From the NCBI GenBank assembly GCA_946482595.1, contig CAMLSD010000028.1:1-45077 (forward strand): 45,077 nucleotides of DNA. Direction: 5' to 3'. The first letter of the stretch is position 1. Each line of letters begins with the position of its first letter. A program made the position numbers and the translations under genes. The notes under the pieces are model-generated. The model had not been told where the DNA came from and made no database searches. It saw only the letters and a program-made list of their open reading frames with translations. Of the stretch, positions 26,088 through 34,258 are shown piece by piece. Source of the DNA: an uncultured Comamonadaceae bacterium (lineage in GTDB: Bacteria; Pseudomonadota; Gammaproteobacteria; Burkholderiales; Burkholderiaceae).

Positions 26088-26414
26088 TCAGTTGTCTCCG
26101 TGGATCGATGAATCTGAAGGCGGCGCTTCGGCACCGCTTCGACTTCGACGTGCATCGCGAAGACCGGCGTCATGCTGCCCGCCGCCTCGAAACCACATCA
26201 AGGCGCGAGTCTATATACATCACTAAATACATCACTCAGTGTTTTCCATAACTCCATCATCTGCGCCGGCGGTGGGGGTCGGCAGGTCGGGGGCATGGGG
26301 TGGCCCCGGTGCGGGAAGGTCGGGCAGCGGTCGGATGGGCTGGCGTACACCCGGGCGTCTGTCAGGCGTACAAATGGGAGACAATATTGATTGACTTATT
26401 TGCCCTTCACCCCG
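26088..26414. promoter_or_regulatory. Divergent control region of the importer operon and LacI-type regulator
   Basis: This 327-base gap has an AT-rich core unlike its surroundings. ATACATCACT occurs twice as a perfect direct repeat with a 12-base period (26215-26224, 26227-26236) and runs into CACT-C-AGTG (26233-26241), a palindrome. TATATA at 26212-26217 could be the -10 of the leftward importer promoter, so the repeats would cover the promoter. On the right side, ACAATATTG near 26381 could be the -10 for the regulator gene. Related CATCAC repeats occur before the second dhaK. Confidence 0.55.
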
Positions 26415-27458
26415 ATGTCCTCGCCTGCATCCGTCACCATCCCGCAGATCGCCAAAGCGGCCGGCGTCAGTACGGCCACCGTGGACCGGGTGCTGAACGA
26501 CCGTGCCGGCGTCAACCCGGCCACCGCCCGTCGGGTCAAGGAGGCGCTGGCCAGCCTGGGGGGCGCCGTACCGCAGCCGGGGCGCCCCAAGAGCACGCCG
26601 AACTACCGGTTCGCCTTTGTGCTGCCTGATGCACGCACCGGGTTCTTCGATGCGGTGGATCGCATCGTGGCGCAGAGCGCCGGGGAGTTCCGGCACCAGC
26701 ACATCACCGAGGTGACGTTGCGGCTGCCCTCCCACGATCCGAACGCCTTTGCCCAGGAGCTGGCCAAGCTCACCGGCTATGGCGGGCTGGCGTTGCTGGC
26801 GCCGGACGCGCCGCAGGTCAAGATCGCCATCAATGAACTCGTGCAGGCCGGCGTTCAGATCATCACGCTGTTCTCCGATGTGCCCGGCTCGATGCGGGCT
26901 GCATTCCTGGGCACGGACAACCGCGCCGCGGGGCGCACCGCCGGGCTGCTGCTCGGGCATGCCATGGCCGCCCGGGTGCCGGCGCGCACGGCGCTCTTTT
27001 CCCCGCCGACCCGGTTTGCGGCCGAGATCGATCGACGCATCGGGTACGCGCAGGTCATGGAAGAGCGCTTCCCGCATGTCGAGGTGAAGCGGTTCCTGGA
27101 GGTGCCTGACAACGAGGAAGAGGCCTACCGCTACGCACTCGACTGCCTGCCGCCGGCTGACTCCAAGGACGCGATCGTGTCGGCCTACAGCGTGGCCGGC
27201 GGCAGCTTCGGCATCGGACGCGCGCTCGCCCAGCGGGGTTACCTCGGCAAGGCCCTGTTCGCGGTGCATGACCTGATCGAGGTGCATCGTTCCATGCTGG
27301 CCTCCGGCGCCGCGGACTATGTGCTGCACCAGGATGCGTACCTGTCGGTGTCTGCGGCGGCCAAGACGCTGCGGGCCCTGGAGGACGGGGTGCGCGGCGC
27401 GCTGACGACCTTCAGAAATCCCAGGGTGGAGATCGTGACTCAGGAGAATCTGGCATGA
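26415..27458 (+). CDS. LacI-family transcriptional regulator
   Basis: A 347-residue regulator. The N-terminal helix-turn-helix is VTIPQIAKAAGVSTATVDRV (residues 7-26) with the hinge near residues 45-60, followed by a periplasmic-binding-protein-like effector domain (YRFAFVLPDARTGFFDAVDRI). The effector part resembles sugar-binding proteins, as expected for a regulator sensing a sugar or polyol. ATG 26415 has no ribosome binding site; a TTG at 26391 in the same frame, ten bases after GGGAG, is an alternative start. Its position suggests that it controls the importer operon and the second dhaK. Confidence 0.9.
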   Translation: MSSPASVTIPQIAKAAGVSTATVDRVLNDRAGVNPATARRVKEALASLGGAVPQPGRPKSTPNYRFAFVLPDARTGFFDAVDRIVAQSAGEFRHQHITEVTLRLPSHDPNAFAQELAKLTGYGGLALLAPDAPQVKIAINELVQAGVQIITLFSDVPGSMRAAFLGTDNRAAGRTAGLLLGHAMAARVPARTALFSPPTRFAAEIDRRIGYAQVMEERFPHVEVKRFLEVPDNEEEAYRYALDCLPPADSKDAIVSAYSVAGGSFGIGRALAQRGYLGKALFAVHDLIEVHRSMLASGAADYVLHQDAYLSVSAAAKTLRALEDGVRGALTTFRNPRVEIVTQENLA

Positions 27459-27463
27459 CGTGC

Positions 27464-27491
27464 GATCACATCACGCAGGTGCATCACTCAT
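27464..27491 (+). promoter_or_regulatory. CATCAC repeat element before the second dhaK
   Basis: ACATCACGCAGG is followed 13 bases later by GCATCACTCATC. The pattern matches the ACATCAC...ACATCACTCA pair in the importer control region (12-base period there). It lies in the 72-base gap between the regulator and dhaK2 genes and may be a second operator. Confidence 0.4.
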
Positions 27492-27530
27492 CCGGGGCCG
27501 GTCATGGCGCCACACCCCTGCAGTGATGCC

Positions 27531-28511
27531 ATGAAGAAGTTCCTCAACCAGCCTGAAGACTTTGTCGTCGAGAGCCTGAGCGGATTTGTCGAGGCGCACG
27601 CCGACCTGGTGTCGCTGAGCCGCTCGCCGCTGTATGTGCGGCGCCGGTCACTCAAACGCCGGGGCGTGGCCGTCCTCTCGGGCGGCGGCTCCGGACACGA
27701 GCCGCTGGACGTCGGCTACGTGGGCACCGGCATGCTCGATGCGGCCTGCCCGGGCCAGGTGTTCACCGCGCCCACCCCGGGGCAGATCGTCGCTGCCGCC
27801 GAGCATGTGGCCCGTGCGGAGGGGGTGGTGCTGATCGTCAAGAACTACGCGGGCGACCTCAAGAGCTTCGAGCTGGCGCGCGACATGCTCGACGTGCCGG
27901 TGAGCTGGGTGCTGTTGGACGACGACGTCTCGGGCGTCGGCCCGGATCGGCCGGCGGGTCGCCGCGGTGTGGCCGGCACGGTGGTGGTGCAGAAGATGGT
28001 GGGCGCGGCCGCTGAACGCGGCATGTCGCTGGACGACTGCAAGCGGGTGGGTGACAAGGCCAACAAGGCCACCGCCACGATGGGGGTGGCGCTCTCGAAC
28101 TGTTCCGTCCCCGGGGCGGCCGCCACCTTCGACATCGGTCCCCAGGAGATGGAGCTGGGTGTCGGGCTGCACGGTGAACCGGGGCAGGCACGCGTACCGG
28201 CGCAGTCGGCACGCCAGATTGCCGCGGCCTTGCTCGATCCCATCGCCCAGGACCTGAAGCTGGGCCGCGGCAGCTCGGTGCTGCTGCTGACCAACGGCCT
28301 GGGTGGCACACCGGCCAGCGAGCTCCATCTGCTGCATGGGTGTGCCCGTGCCGATTTGATGCGCCAGGGCATCGAGGTGAAACGCTCGCTGGTGGGCAAC
28401 TTTGCGACCGCGCTCGAGACCGCCGGCGCGTCGCTCACGATCTGTGTCCTGGACGATGAGCTGCTGGCACTCTGGGACGCCCCGGTCCGCACGGCCGCAT
28501 TGCGCTGGTAG
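27531..28511 (+). CDS. Second DhaK-type kinase subunit (paralogue)
   Basis: A 326-residue DhaK-domain protein. The active-site residues are all present: His56 (GGGSGHEP), Asp109 (KNYAGD) and His214 (GLHGEPG). It differs clearly from the DhaK at 18794-19780 across its middle section (VSWVLLDDDVSGVGPDR here). Only one DhaL is encoded nearby, so the two DhaK proteins must share it or this one has another partner. I chose ATG 27531 because DhaK proteins begin MKKF; ATG 27504 in the same frame adds nine residues. It follows the regulator gene by 72 bases and is convergent with a chemoreceptor gene. Confidence 0.9.
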   Translation: MKKFLNQPEDFVVESLSGFVEAHADLVSLSRSPLYVRRRSLKRRGVAVLSGGGSGHEPLDVGYVGTGMLDAACPGQVFTAPTPGQIVAAAEHVARAEGVVLIVKNYAGDLKSFELARDMLDVPVSWVLLDDDVSGVGPDRPAGRRGVAGTVVVQKMVGAAAERGMSLDDCKRVGDKANKATATMGVALSNCSVPGAAATFDIGPQEMELGVGLHGEPGQARVPAQSARQIAAALLDPIAQDLKLGRGSSVLLLTNGLGGTPASELHLLHGCARADLMRQGIEVKRSLVGNFATALETAGASLTICVLDDELLALWDAPVRTAALRW

Positions 28512-28520
28512 CTGGCAGGT

Positions 28521-28552
28521 CTGAGGGTCCGCCGGGGCGCGGCCCCCCTCAG
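28521..28552. terminator. Possible bidirectional terminator hairpin
   Basis: CTGAGGG (28521-28527) pairs with CCCTCAG (28546-28552) around a GC-rich loop that can pair further. It lies between the convergent dhaK2 and chemoreceptor genes and includes the chemoreceptor stop codon. No T-run is present. Confidence 0.45.
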
Positions 28553-30486
28553 GCCAGCCGAAAGACCGCCATCTGCGCAGCCAGGTGCTCCGCCTGGGTC
28601 TGCAGGCGCGTGGTCGCCGCGGCCGACTGTTCCACGAGGGCGGCGTTCTGCTGTGTCATCGCATCCACGGTCCCCATCGAGTCACTGACCTGACCCAGCC
28701 GACGTGTCTGCGCCGATGCGCCATCGTTGATCGTGCGCAGGCTGTCGGACAGATGCTGCATGCTTGACGCGAGGTCGTGCATGCGCTCGCGCGCCGACTG
28801 GGCCCGCCCCGATCCCGCCTGCACCCTGGCCGCGCTGTCGTCCAGCAGCAGCTTGATCTCGTGCGCGGCTTGTGTTGCGCGATGCGCCAGGGAGCGCACC
28901 TCGGCGGCAACCACGGCAAAGCCGCGGCCGCGGTCGCCGGCACGCGCGGCCTCGACCGCGGCATTCAATGCCAGCAGGTTGGTCTGGAATGCGATGCCGT
29001 CGATCACGCCCGTGATCTCGCTGATGCGCTGGCTGCTGGCCTGGATGGCGCTCATGCATTCGACCACCTCGTCCACCGCTGCGCCGCCGCGCGCGGCCGC
29101 GCGTGCCGCCTCGCCTGAGCGCTGATCCGCCGCATGCGCGGCCTGGGCGGCCTGCTCCACGCTGACACAGACCTGCGCCATGGCCGAGGCGGTCTCCTGC
29201 AGTCGTGCGGCGGTCTTTTCGGTGCGCTGGCTCAGATCCTGATTGCCCGCAGCGATCTCGGTCGATGCGATGGAAAGGGTCTGGGCTGACTCTCGCAGCG
29301 ACGTCAACAAGGCGACAAACCGCAGCCGCATGGCTTCCACACCGCGCTTCATGCTGCCGATCTCGTCATCGCGGCCCGGCGCAATGGGCACGGACAGGTC
29401 GCCGCTGGCCACCCGCTCCAGGTCATGCGTGAGCTGCGCCAGCGGCCAGGCCACCCAGCGCCGGATCAGCGCGTACTGGCCGGCACACAGCGCGACCGCC
29501 GTCAGGGCGAGCAGGGCCAGGAAGGGGATCAGCGCCGCGCGCTGGGCCTGCGTGGCTTCACGCTCCGAGGCTTCGCCCACCACCAGCCAGCCCGTGCCTC
29601 GGCTCGACCGGGCCACGGCAAAACGATCGTCGTCGTCAGGCCTCAGCAGGAGCGGCAAGCCGCGCAGTGCCTGCCCCTCACCGGCGGCAGTGTGGGCCGC
29701 CACGATGCCCGGCAGGGCGGCGTCACCGGCCGGCCCGGACAGGGCGTCGCGCGGGGCCAGCGCCACCGCGGGCTTCGCCCCCGGTGCGCCGCCGGGGTCG
29801 AGCACGTAGACGCCGCCGGTGTCGAAGAACCGCGTGTCCTCGATCGTGCGGCGCAGGGAAGCGTCAAACGCAGTGAGGTCGAATGCGATGAAAAGCGCCC
29901 CCACGATGCGGCCCTGCAGGTCGCGCACGGGCTGGATGCGGGTCATGTACGCCCGCGAGAACAGGGTGGCGCGCCCGACATGGGGCTGGCCCGCCTCCAG
30001 CGCGGCGTGGGCAGGGTGGCTGGCGTCGATCACGAGCGACAGGGCGCGCTCGCCGTTCTGGTCAGTCAGGGAGCTGCTGATCGCCTTGTACCCACCTTCG
30101 TGCTTCATCAGCACCGCGGCGGCTGCGCCGGTGAACTCGGTGAACTTGTCGCAGGGGTTGTGATAGTCGTTGAGAGCGATGCCGAGCTGCGTCAACCGGC
30201 CTGCCGTTTCGTCCAGGGTGAAGGTCCTGCCGAACTGGTCGCTGAACACCTTGAAGAAGCGCTCCACCATCAACCTGGACGTCTGGTCGTGCGCGTCCAG
30301 CGCCTGGGCCACGGCCTCGACTTTGGCGTCCATCCAGGCGAGCGTCAGCGCCTGCGATCGTTTCAGCAACATCGACACCATGGCTGCGCTCAGCAGCCCG
30401 ATCACGACCAGCAGGAATGCGCCGCTGGCCAGCGTGATCCGACGCGCCACGCCGGATCGGATCTCAGGTCTTGGGGCTCGAACCAT
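28549..30486 (-). CDS. Methyl-accepting chemotaxis protein with Cache-type sensor
   Basis: A 645-residue chemoreceptor. Membrane helix 1 (about residues 16-40) is followed by a periplasmic domain of about 270 residues resembling a Cache-type fold ([19 protein letters not shown], then [20 protein letters not shown] and [14 protein letters not shown]), membrane helix 2 (about 312-338), HAMP, and a coiled coil with the signalling tip [21 protein letters not shown] near residues 494-514. Cache domains bind small ligands directly, often carboxylates or amino acids. GGAGACATC precedes the ATG. A sigma-28-type promoter lies upstream, so it should be expressed with the flagellar genes. Confidence 0.93.
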   Translation of the reverse strand: MVRAPRPEIRSGVARRITLASGAFLLVVIGLLSAAMVSMLLKRSQALTLAWMDAKVEAVAQALDAHDQTSRLMVERFFKVFSDQFGRTFTLDETAGRLTQLGIALNDYHNPCDKFTEFTGAAAAVLMKHEGGYKAISSSLTDQNGERALSLVIDASHPAHAALEAGQPHVGRATLFSRAYMTRIQPVRDLQGRIVGALFIAFDLTAFDASLRRTIEDTRFFDTGGVYVLDPGGAPGAKPAVALAPRDALSGPAGDAALPGIVAAHTAAGEGQALRGLPLLLRPDDDDRFAVARSSRGTGWLVVGEASEREATQAQRAALIPFLALLALTAVALCAGQYALIRRWVAWPLAQLTHDLERVASGDLSVPIAPGRDDEIGSMKRGVEAMRLRFVALLTSLRESAQTLSIASTEIAAGNQDLSQRTEKTAARLQETASAMAQVCVSVEQAAQAAHAADQRSGEAARAAARGGAAVDEVVECMSAIQASSQRISEITGVIDGIAFQTNLLALNAAVEAARAGDRGRGFAVVAAEVRSLAHRATQAAHEIKLLLDDSAARVQAGSGRAQSARERMHDLASSMQHLSDSLRTINDGASAQTRRLGQVSDSMGTVDAMTQQNAALVEQSAAATTRLQTQAEHLAAQMAVFRLA

Positions 30487-30908
30487 GATGTCTCCAGGTT
30501 GTTCTTGCGGCGGCCCACTGCCGGCGCGCTGATGGAGTCGGTTTCGACATGAGGCTGTTAATCTTTAGCCATCAATCAGTGACGGAGTTATTTATTGTCA
30601 GTGGCGCCATCAACCTGTCCTGCAAGGGGATGCGGCAGCCCGGCCCGGCCGGACGCCTTCGCCGTCGCCGGACAAGGGCCTGCCAAGCCGGCGGGTGAGG
30701 GCCCAGGCAGGAGCCCCGGCCGGTGCGCAAGCCGCCACCATCAGGGCCAAGCTGCCACGTTCGCCAGGAGCCGAAGGCATTGAGAAAAGTTGAAGATGGC
30801 CATCAGAACAACGTGATGGCCGTGAGCGCGACCGCGCCATACAGTCGAACGCCTCCAGACCATCGGTGCCGGACGTCGGCGCCAGCTTTGGCCAACCAGG
30901 CGCATCCC
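30487..30908. other. 422-base divergent gap
   Basis: Apart from the sigma-28-type promoter and the neighbouring AT-rich patch (about 30555-30605) I see no gene here. Short open frames occur on both strands but have no ribosome binding sites or recognisable products. The right part presumably carries the promoter of the LysR gene at 30909. Confidence 0.5.
30541..30567 (-). promoter_or_regulatory. Sigma-28 (FliA) type promoter of the chemoreceptor gene
   Basis: On the minus strand TAAAGATT is followed after exactly 11 bases by GTCGAAAC. The flagellar sigma-28 consensus is TAAAGTTT-N11-GCCGATAA, so the -35 matches 7 of 8 and the -10 matches 5 of 8 at the correct spacing. The start codon is about 55 bases further on. 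Confidence 0.65.
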
Positions 30909-31778
30909 ATGGCGACCGCGAGACCCTTGCTGCTGAACCCCGCTCTGCGAACATTTGTTGCGCTGGGCGAATTGGGCACGCTGCCGCTGACGGCTGAGCG
31001 GATGCATCGATCCGCGTCGGCCATCAGCCTTCAGATGACAAACCTGGAGGAGCGACTGGGGCGGCAATTGTTCGTTCGATCTGCCCGCGGCATGACCCTC
31101 ACGCCTGCGGGGCAGCGTCTGCTCCAGCATGCCCAGGCCATGCTGGCGCTCGAGAACGCAGCCCAGCGCGACATGGCCGACCTGGAGGTGGCCGGCAAGG
31201 TGCGCTTCGGCATGCCGCAGGACTTCGCCGCCTCGCGGCTTGCGGGAGCCCTCGCTGCATTTCGCAAGGCTCACTCCCGCGTTTCGGTCACGGCGGTCGT
31301 CGAGCGTTGCAACACGATTGCAGCCATGGTCGCCCGAGGCGAGCTTGATCTGGCCGTGCTGATCGGCCGCAGGGCGGCACCGCATTCCCTCGTGGTGTCC
31401 AGGCAGCCCACCCTGTGGCAGGCGGCGGCCGGTTTTGAGTGGGACGGGCGTGCCGCGCTGCCGCTGGTGCTGATGGAGCCTCCCTGCATCTACCGCGATG
31501 ATGCTCTGCAGACCCTGGAGCGCATGGGCATCCGCTACGAACTCGCGTTTGCCACAGCCAGCGTTTCGGGCATGTGGGCGGCTGTGCAGGCAGGCGTCGG
31601 TGTCACTGCCCGCATGGGGTTGGGTGCGCCGGCGGATGTTGTCGACGTCACGGCGCAGGTGCACGGCGCACGGCTGAGCGCGGCAACACTGTCGTTGGTG
31701 CGGCCCTGCAGGACAGCCGACGATGCGGTGGCAGCACTCGCCAGCCATGTTGCCGCAGAGATCGGCGGCAAGCATTGA
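30909..31778 (+). CDS. LysR-type transcriptional regulator
   Basis: A 289-residue LysR protein. The helix-turn-helix reads LPLTAERMHRSASAISLQM (about residues 22-40), followed by RLGRQLFVRSARGMTLTPAG and an effector domain starting KVRFGMPQDFAASRLAGAL. I chose ATG 30909 because the DNA-binding domain begins soon after it; an upstream in-frame extension lacks conserved sequence. It precedes a VOC protein gene (43 bases) and a LysE-type exporter gene on the same strand, which it probably controls, as LysR regulators often do for amino-acid exporters. Confidence 0.9.
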   Translation: MATARPLLLNPALRTFVALGELGTLPLTAERMHRSASAISLQMTNLEERLGRQLFVRSARGMTLTPAGQRLLQHAQAMLALENAAQRDMADLEVAGKVRFGMPQDFAASRLAGALAAFRKAHSRVSVTAVVERCNTIAAMVARGELDLAVLIGRRAAPHSLVVSRQPTLWQAAAGFEWDGRAALPLVLMEPPCIYRDDALQTLERMGIRYELAFATASVSGMWAAVQAGVGVTARMGLGAPADVVDVTAQVHGARLSAATLSLVRPCRTADDAVAALASHVAAEIGGKH

Positions 31779-31821
31779 TGGCCGGGGCGGTCGCGTCGCG
31801 AGATGTCAACTGGAGTGGACC

Positions 31822-32259
31822 ATGTTCAGCCATATCACCGTGGGATGTCGGGACCTTGTGCGGGCAGGTCGCTTCTACGATGCCGTGCTCATGCCGCTGG
31901 GCCTTGTGCAACGTCCCGTCCAGCCTGACGGAACACCCGCCAGCCTGTGCTGGATCCAGCCCGGCGGCCTGCTGCCGAGGTTCTACGTTCGTCTGCCCTG
32001 GAATGGCGCGCCCAGCACTTGGGGCAATGGCTGCATGGTGGCCTTCCTGGCGCCAAGCCGGCATGCCGTCGACGCGGCCTGGCACGCCGGGATGGAGGCG
32101 GGCGGAACCGATGAAGGGCAACCTGGTCCACGCCCGCACTACGGCCCCGGCTACTACGGTGCCTACCTGCGGGATCCGGATGGCAACAAGCTGCACATCG
32201 TGCTGCGCGCCGATCTGCTGCCGCCGGGCGATGGTGGCGATCTGACGGAATCACCCTGA
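31822..32259 (+). CDS. VOC family (glyoxalase-like) protein
   Basis: A 145-residue single-chain VOC protein. It begins MFSHITVGCRDLVRAGRFYD, the standard first beta-alpha unit, and ends with GAYLRDPDGNKLHIVLR, where the Glu ligand of glyoxalase I is replaced by His in LHIV. ATG 31822 follows TGGAGTGGACC. The next gene starts directly after its stop. Members include glyoxalases, dioxygenases and drug-binding proteins; the role here is unknown. Confidence 0.87.
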   Translation: MFSHITVGCRDLVRAGRFYDAVLMPLGLVQRPVQPDGTPASLCWIQPGGLLPRFYVRLPWNGAPSTWGNGCMVAFLAPSRHAVDAAWHAGMEAGGTDEGQPGPRPHYGPGYYGAYLRDPDGNKLHIVLRADLLPPGDGGDLTESP

Positions 32260-32895
32260 ATGATGACGAACGGACTGACACTCGATACCGTGCTGCTGTT
32301 TTCAGGGGCGGTGATGCTGCTGCTCCTGTCTCCGGGCCCGAACATGGCACTGGTGGTGGGCCATGGGGCGGCGCTGGGGTGGAGGGGAGGGTTGGCTGCC
32401 GCCACAGGGATCGCACTGGCCGATCTGGCCATGACGGTCCTGACCGCAGCCGGTGTGGCCGCGGTGTTCTCGTCAGAGCCTGCACGGCGCTGGCTGCATG
32501 TTGCAGCTGCGGGCTACCTGCTTTACCTCGCCTGGCAATCCTGGGTGCGACCACCGCGCTTCGTGTCCACACAGGCCTCGCAGGCCGAGCTGGCGGTGGT
32601 GGTGCGGCGAGCCGCACTGAACAGCCTGCTGAATCCCAAATCGCTGCTGTTCTTCATGGCTTTCCTGCCGTCGTTTGCCGATGCACAAGCGCCTTTGGGT
32701 CCGCAGATCCTGGTGCTCGGTCTGCTCCTGACCGCGATAGCGCTTGCGTTTCATGTGCTGCTGGGCATGGTCGGTACGGTGGTGGCGCGCACCTTGGCAA
32801 GCCATCGCACGTACCGGCTCGATGCCGTGGTGGCGGGCAGATTGCTCCCCTTGCTGTTCGCAGCGCTGGCCGTCAGACTGATGCTGTCCTGGTGA
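32260..32895 (+). CDS. LysE/RhtB family exporter
   Basis: A 211-residue membrane protein with about six helices. The family signature LLLLSPGPNMALVVGHGAALGWRGG (shortened here to its core SPGPNMALVVGHG) lies near residues 24-37, and NSLLNPKSLLFFMAFLPSF near 120-138. These proteins export amino acids or related molecules. The start codon directly follows the VOC gene stop. It ends convergent with the hydrolase gene at 32959. Confidence 0.9.
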   Translation: MMTNGLTLDTVLLFSGAVMLLLLSPGPNMALVVGHGAALGWRGGLAAATGIALADLAMTVLTAAGVAAVFSSEPARRWLHVAAAGYLLYLAWQSWVRPPRFVSTQASQAELAVVVRRAALNSLLNPKSLLFFMAFLPSFADAQAPLGPQILVLGLLLTAIALAFHVLLGMVGTVVARTLASHRTYRLDAVVAGRLLPLLFAALAVRLMLSW

Positions 32896-32958
32896 TCGCT
32901 CGCGCGCTGGCCGGACCGACTGCGGCAGTTGAATCCTTCGCCGGCCGGCCTGCACCGG

Positions 32959-33861
32959 TCACGATGCGTGGGTCTGCAGCCAGTCCAGAATGTGCCGGGT
33001 CACCTGCTGTGGATGTTCGCGCTGGGGGAAATGCCCGCAGCGTTCGATGAGCAGCCGCAGATAGGCGCCACCGAACAGCGATTCCTTGTTCTCGGAAGTC
33101 GCCGGGTCGTTGCACGGGTCCTGCGCGCCGTGCAGCACCAGCGTGGGCCGGGTGATGAGCGGCGGGGCTGAGAGGCGAGCTTCCAGGCCGGCGTAGTCAG
33201 GGTCCGCGGGGGCCCATCCCCAGCGGTGGCGATATGAATGCAGCACCACCTCGGCCCAGTCCGGGTTCTCGAACGCCGCCGCGGTCCGCACGAATTCGTC
33301 CTCGTCGATCTTCCAGTACGGGCACCAGGTGTCCCAGAGATGGCGGGTCAGTTCCAGCCGCGCGTGTTTCACCAGTTCAGCGCCTCGCGGCGTCGCCATG
33401 TACCAGTGATACCAGTAGTTCTGGACCTGCCGCATCGAGAGCTTCTGCGCCGCACTGTTGGTGCCCCAGCCCACGGACAACGCCACACAGGCGCTCACCC
33501 GTTGCGGCCAGAGGCATGTGGCAATGTAGGCAGCGCGGGCGCCCCAGTCATGGCCCACCACGGCAAAGGTGTCAATGTCCAGCGCGTCGGCAAGCTCGAC
33601 GGCATCCTGGCCCAACGACGCCAGTTGGCCGGTACGTGCCGTGAAGCCTCCACGCAGGCGCGTGCCCCCGAACCCTCTCAATGCGGGGATCACGACACGG
33701 TATCCCTCAGCTGCCAGGCCGGGTGCCACCTCGGCCCAGGTTCGCGGAGCATCTGGCCAGCCGTGCAGAAGCATGACAGCAGGCCCGTCGCGAGGTCCGA
33801 GCATCGACACTTCGACGTCCAGATCCGGTGTGCAGGCGACAAGTGTTTCGTATGAATGCAT
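32959..33861 (-). CDS. Alpha/beta hydrolase, epoxide-hydrolase-like
   Basis: A 300-residue alpha/beta hydrolase. The oxyanion motif HGWPD (residues 33-37) and the nucleophile Asp105 in VVGHDWGARAAY match epoxide hydrolases and haloalkane dehalogenases; the catalytic His is in ERCGHFPQREHP near residue 279. The cap domain contains NYWYHWYMATPRG, with Tyr residues as in epoxide hydrolases. The ATG is preceded by AGGATC at a longer spacing than usual. It is a single gene, convergent with the LysE gene. Confidence 0.9.
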   Translation of the reverse strand: MHSYETLVACTPDLDVEVSMLGPRDGPAVMLLHGWPDAPRTWAEVAPGLAAEGYRVVIPALRGFGGTRLRGGFTARTGQLASLGQDAVELADALDIDTFAVVGHDWGARAAYIATCLWPQRVSACVALSVGWGTNSAAQKLSMRQVQNYWYHWYMATPRGAELVKHARLELTRHLWDTWCPYWKIDEDEFVRTAAAFENPDWAEVVLHSYRHRWGWAPADPDYAGLEARLSAPPLITRPTLVLHGAQDPCNDPATSENKESLFGGAYLRLLIERCGHFPQREHPQQVTRHILDWLQTHAS

Positions 33862-34258
33862 GGCAATGGCTGATCCTGTGTGGCGGTGAAGACCCCTCGC
33901 GTGTCATGTCGTCTCGCAGGGGTGGGGATCAGCGTACCGGCGGCCTTGGCGCGGCACCATCGAGAACTTCAGGCCACGCCTTCAGAAAGCCTCAAGCGTC
34001 GGAAGAGGCGAGCTGCGACGCTGCCGCCTGGGCGGACGCCGTGAAGCAGAGGTTCCAGTTCAGCGGGATCGGCGCGTGAGCACCTGCGGCTCATGCATTG
34101 AGCGGGCAGGGCGCGGGCGGCGGCCCGCGTCAGGTGATCGGCATTCGTCAAGGCCTTCCGGTGCCCGCTTAGGAGGGAATGACGCTCCTGCGACATCGGC
34201 GCAGACTGGCATCGGCTTCCTGAACAACCGGTGCCTGCACAGGCGAGAAGGGTCAATC
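33862..34258. other. 397-base gap, no gene recognised
   Basis: The gap lies between two divergent genes. A 14-codon Arg-rich reading frame (34179-34223) starts right after AGGAGGGA, but the spacing of two bases is too short for efficient initiation, so I do not call it. No clear promoter or repeat is visible. Confidence 0.4.

Noticed and set aside
30610..30954. 114-codon minus-strand frame in the chemoreceptor/LysR gap
   Set aside because: No ribosome binding site, no recognisable product and it overlaps the start of the LysR gene.
34179..34223. 14-codon Arg-rich frame after AGGAGGGA upstream of the 487-residue protein
   Set aside because: The Shine-Dalgarno sequence is only two bases from the ATG and there is no attenuator-like structure after it; a leader peptide is possible but not supported.
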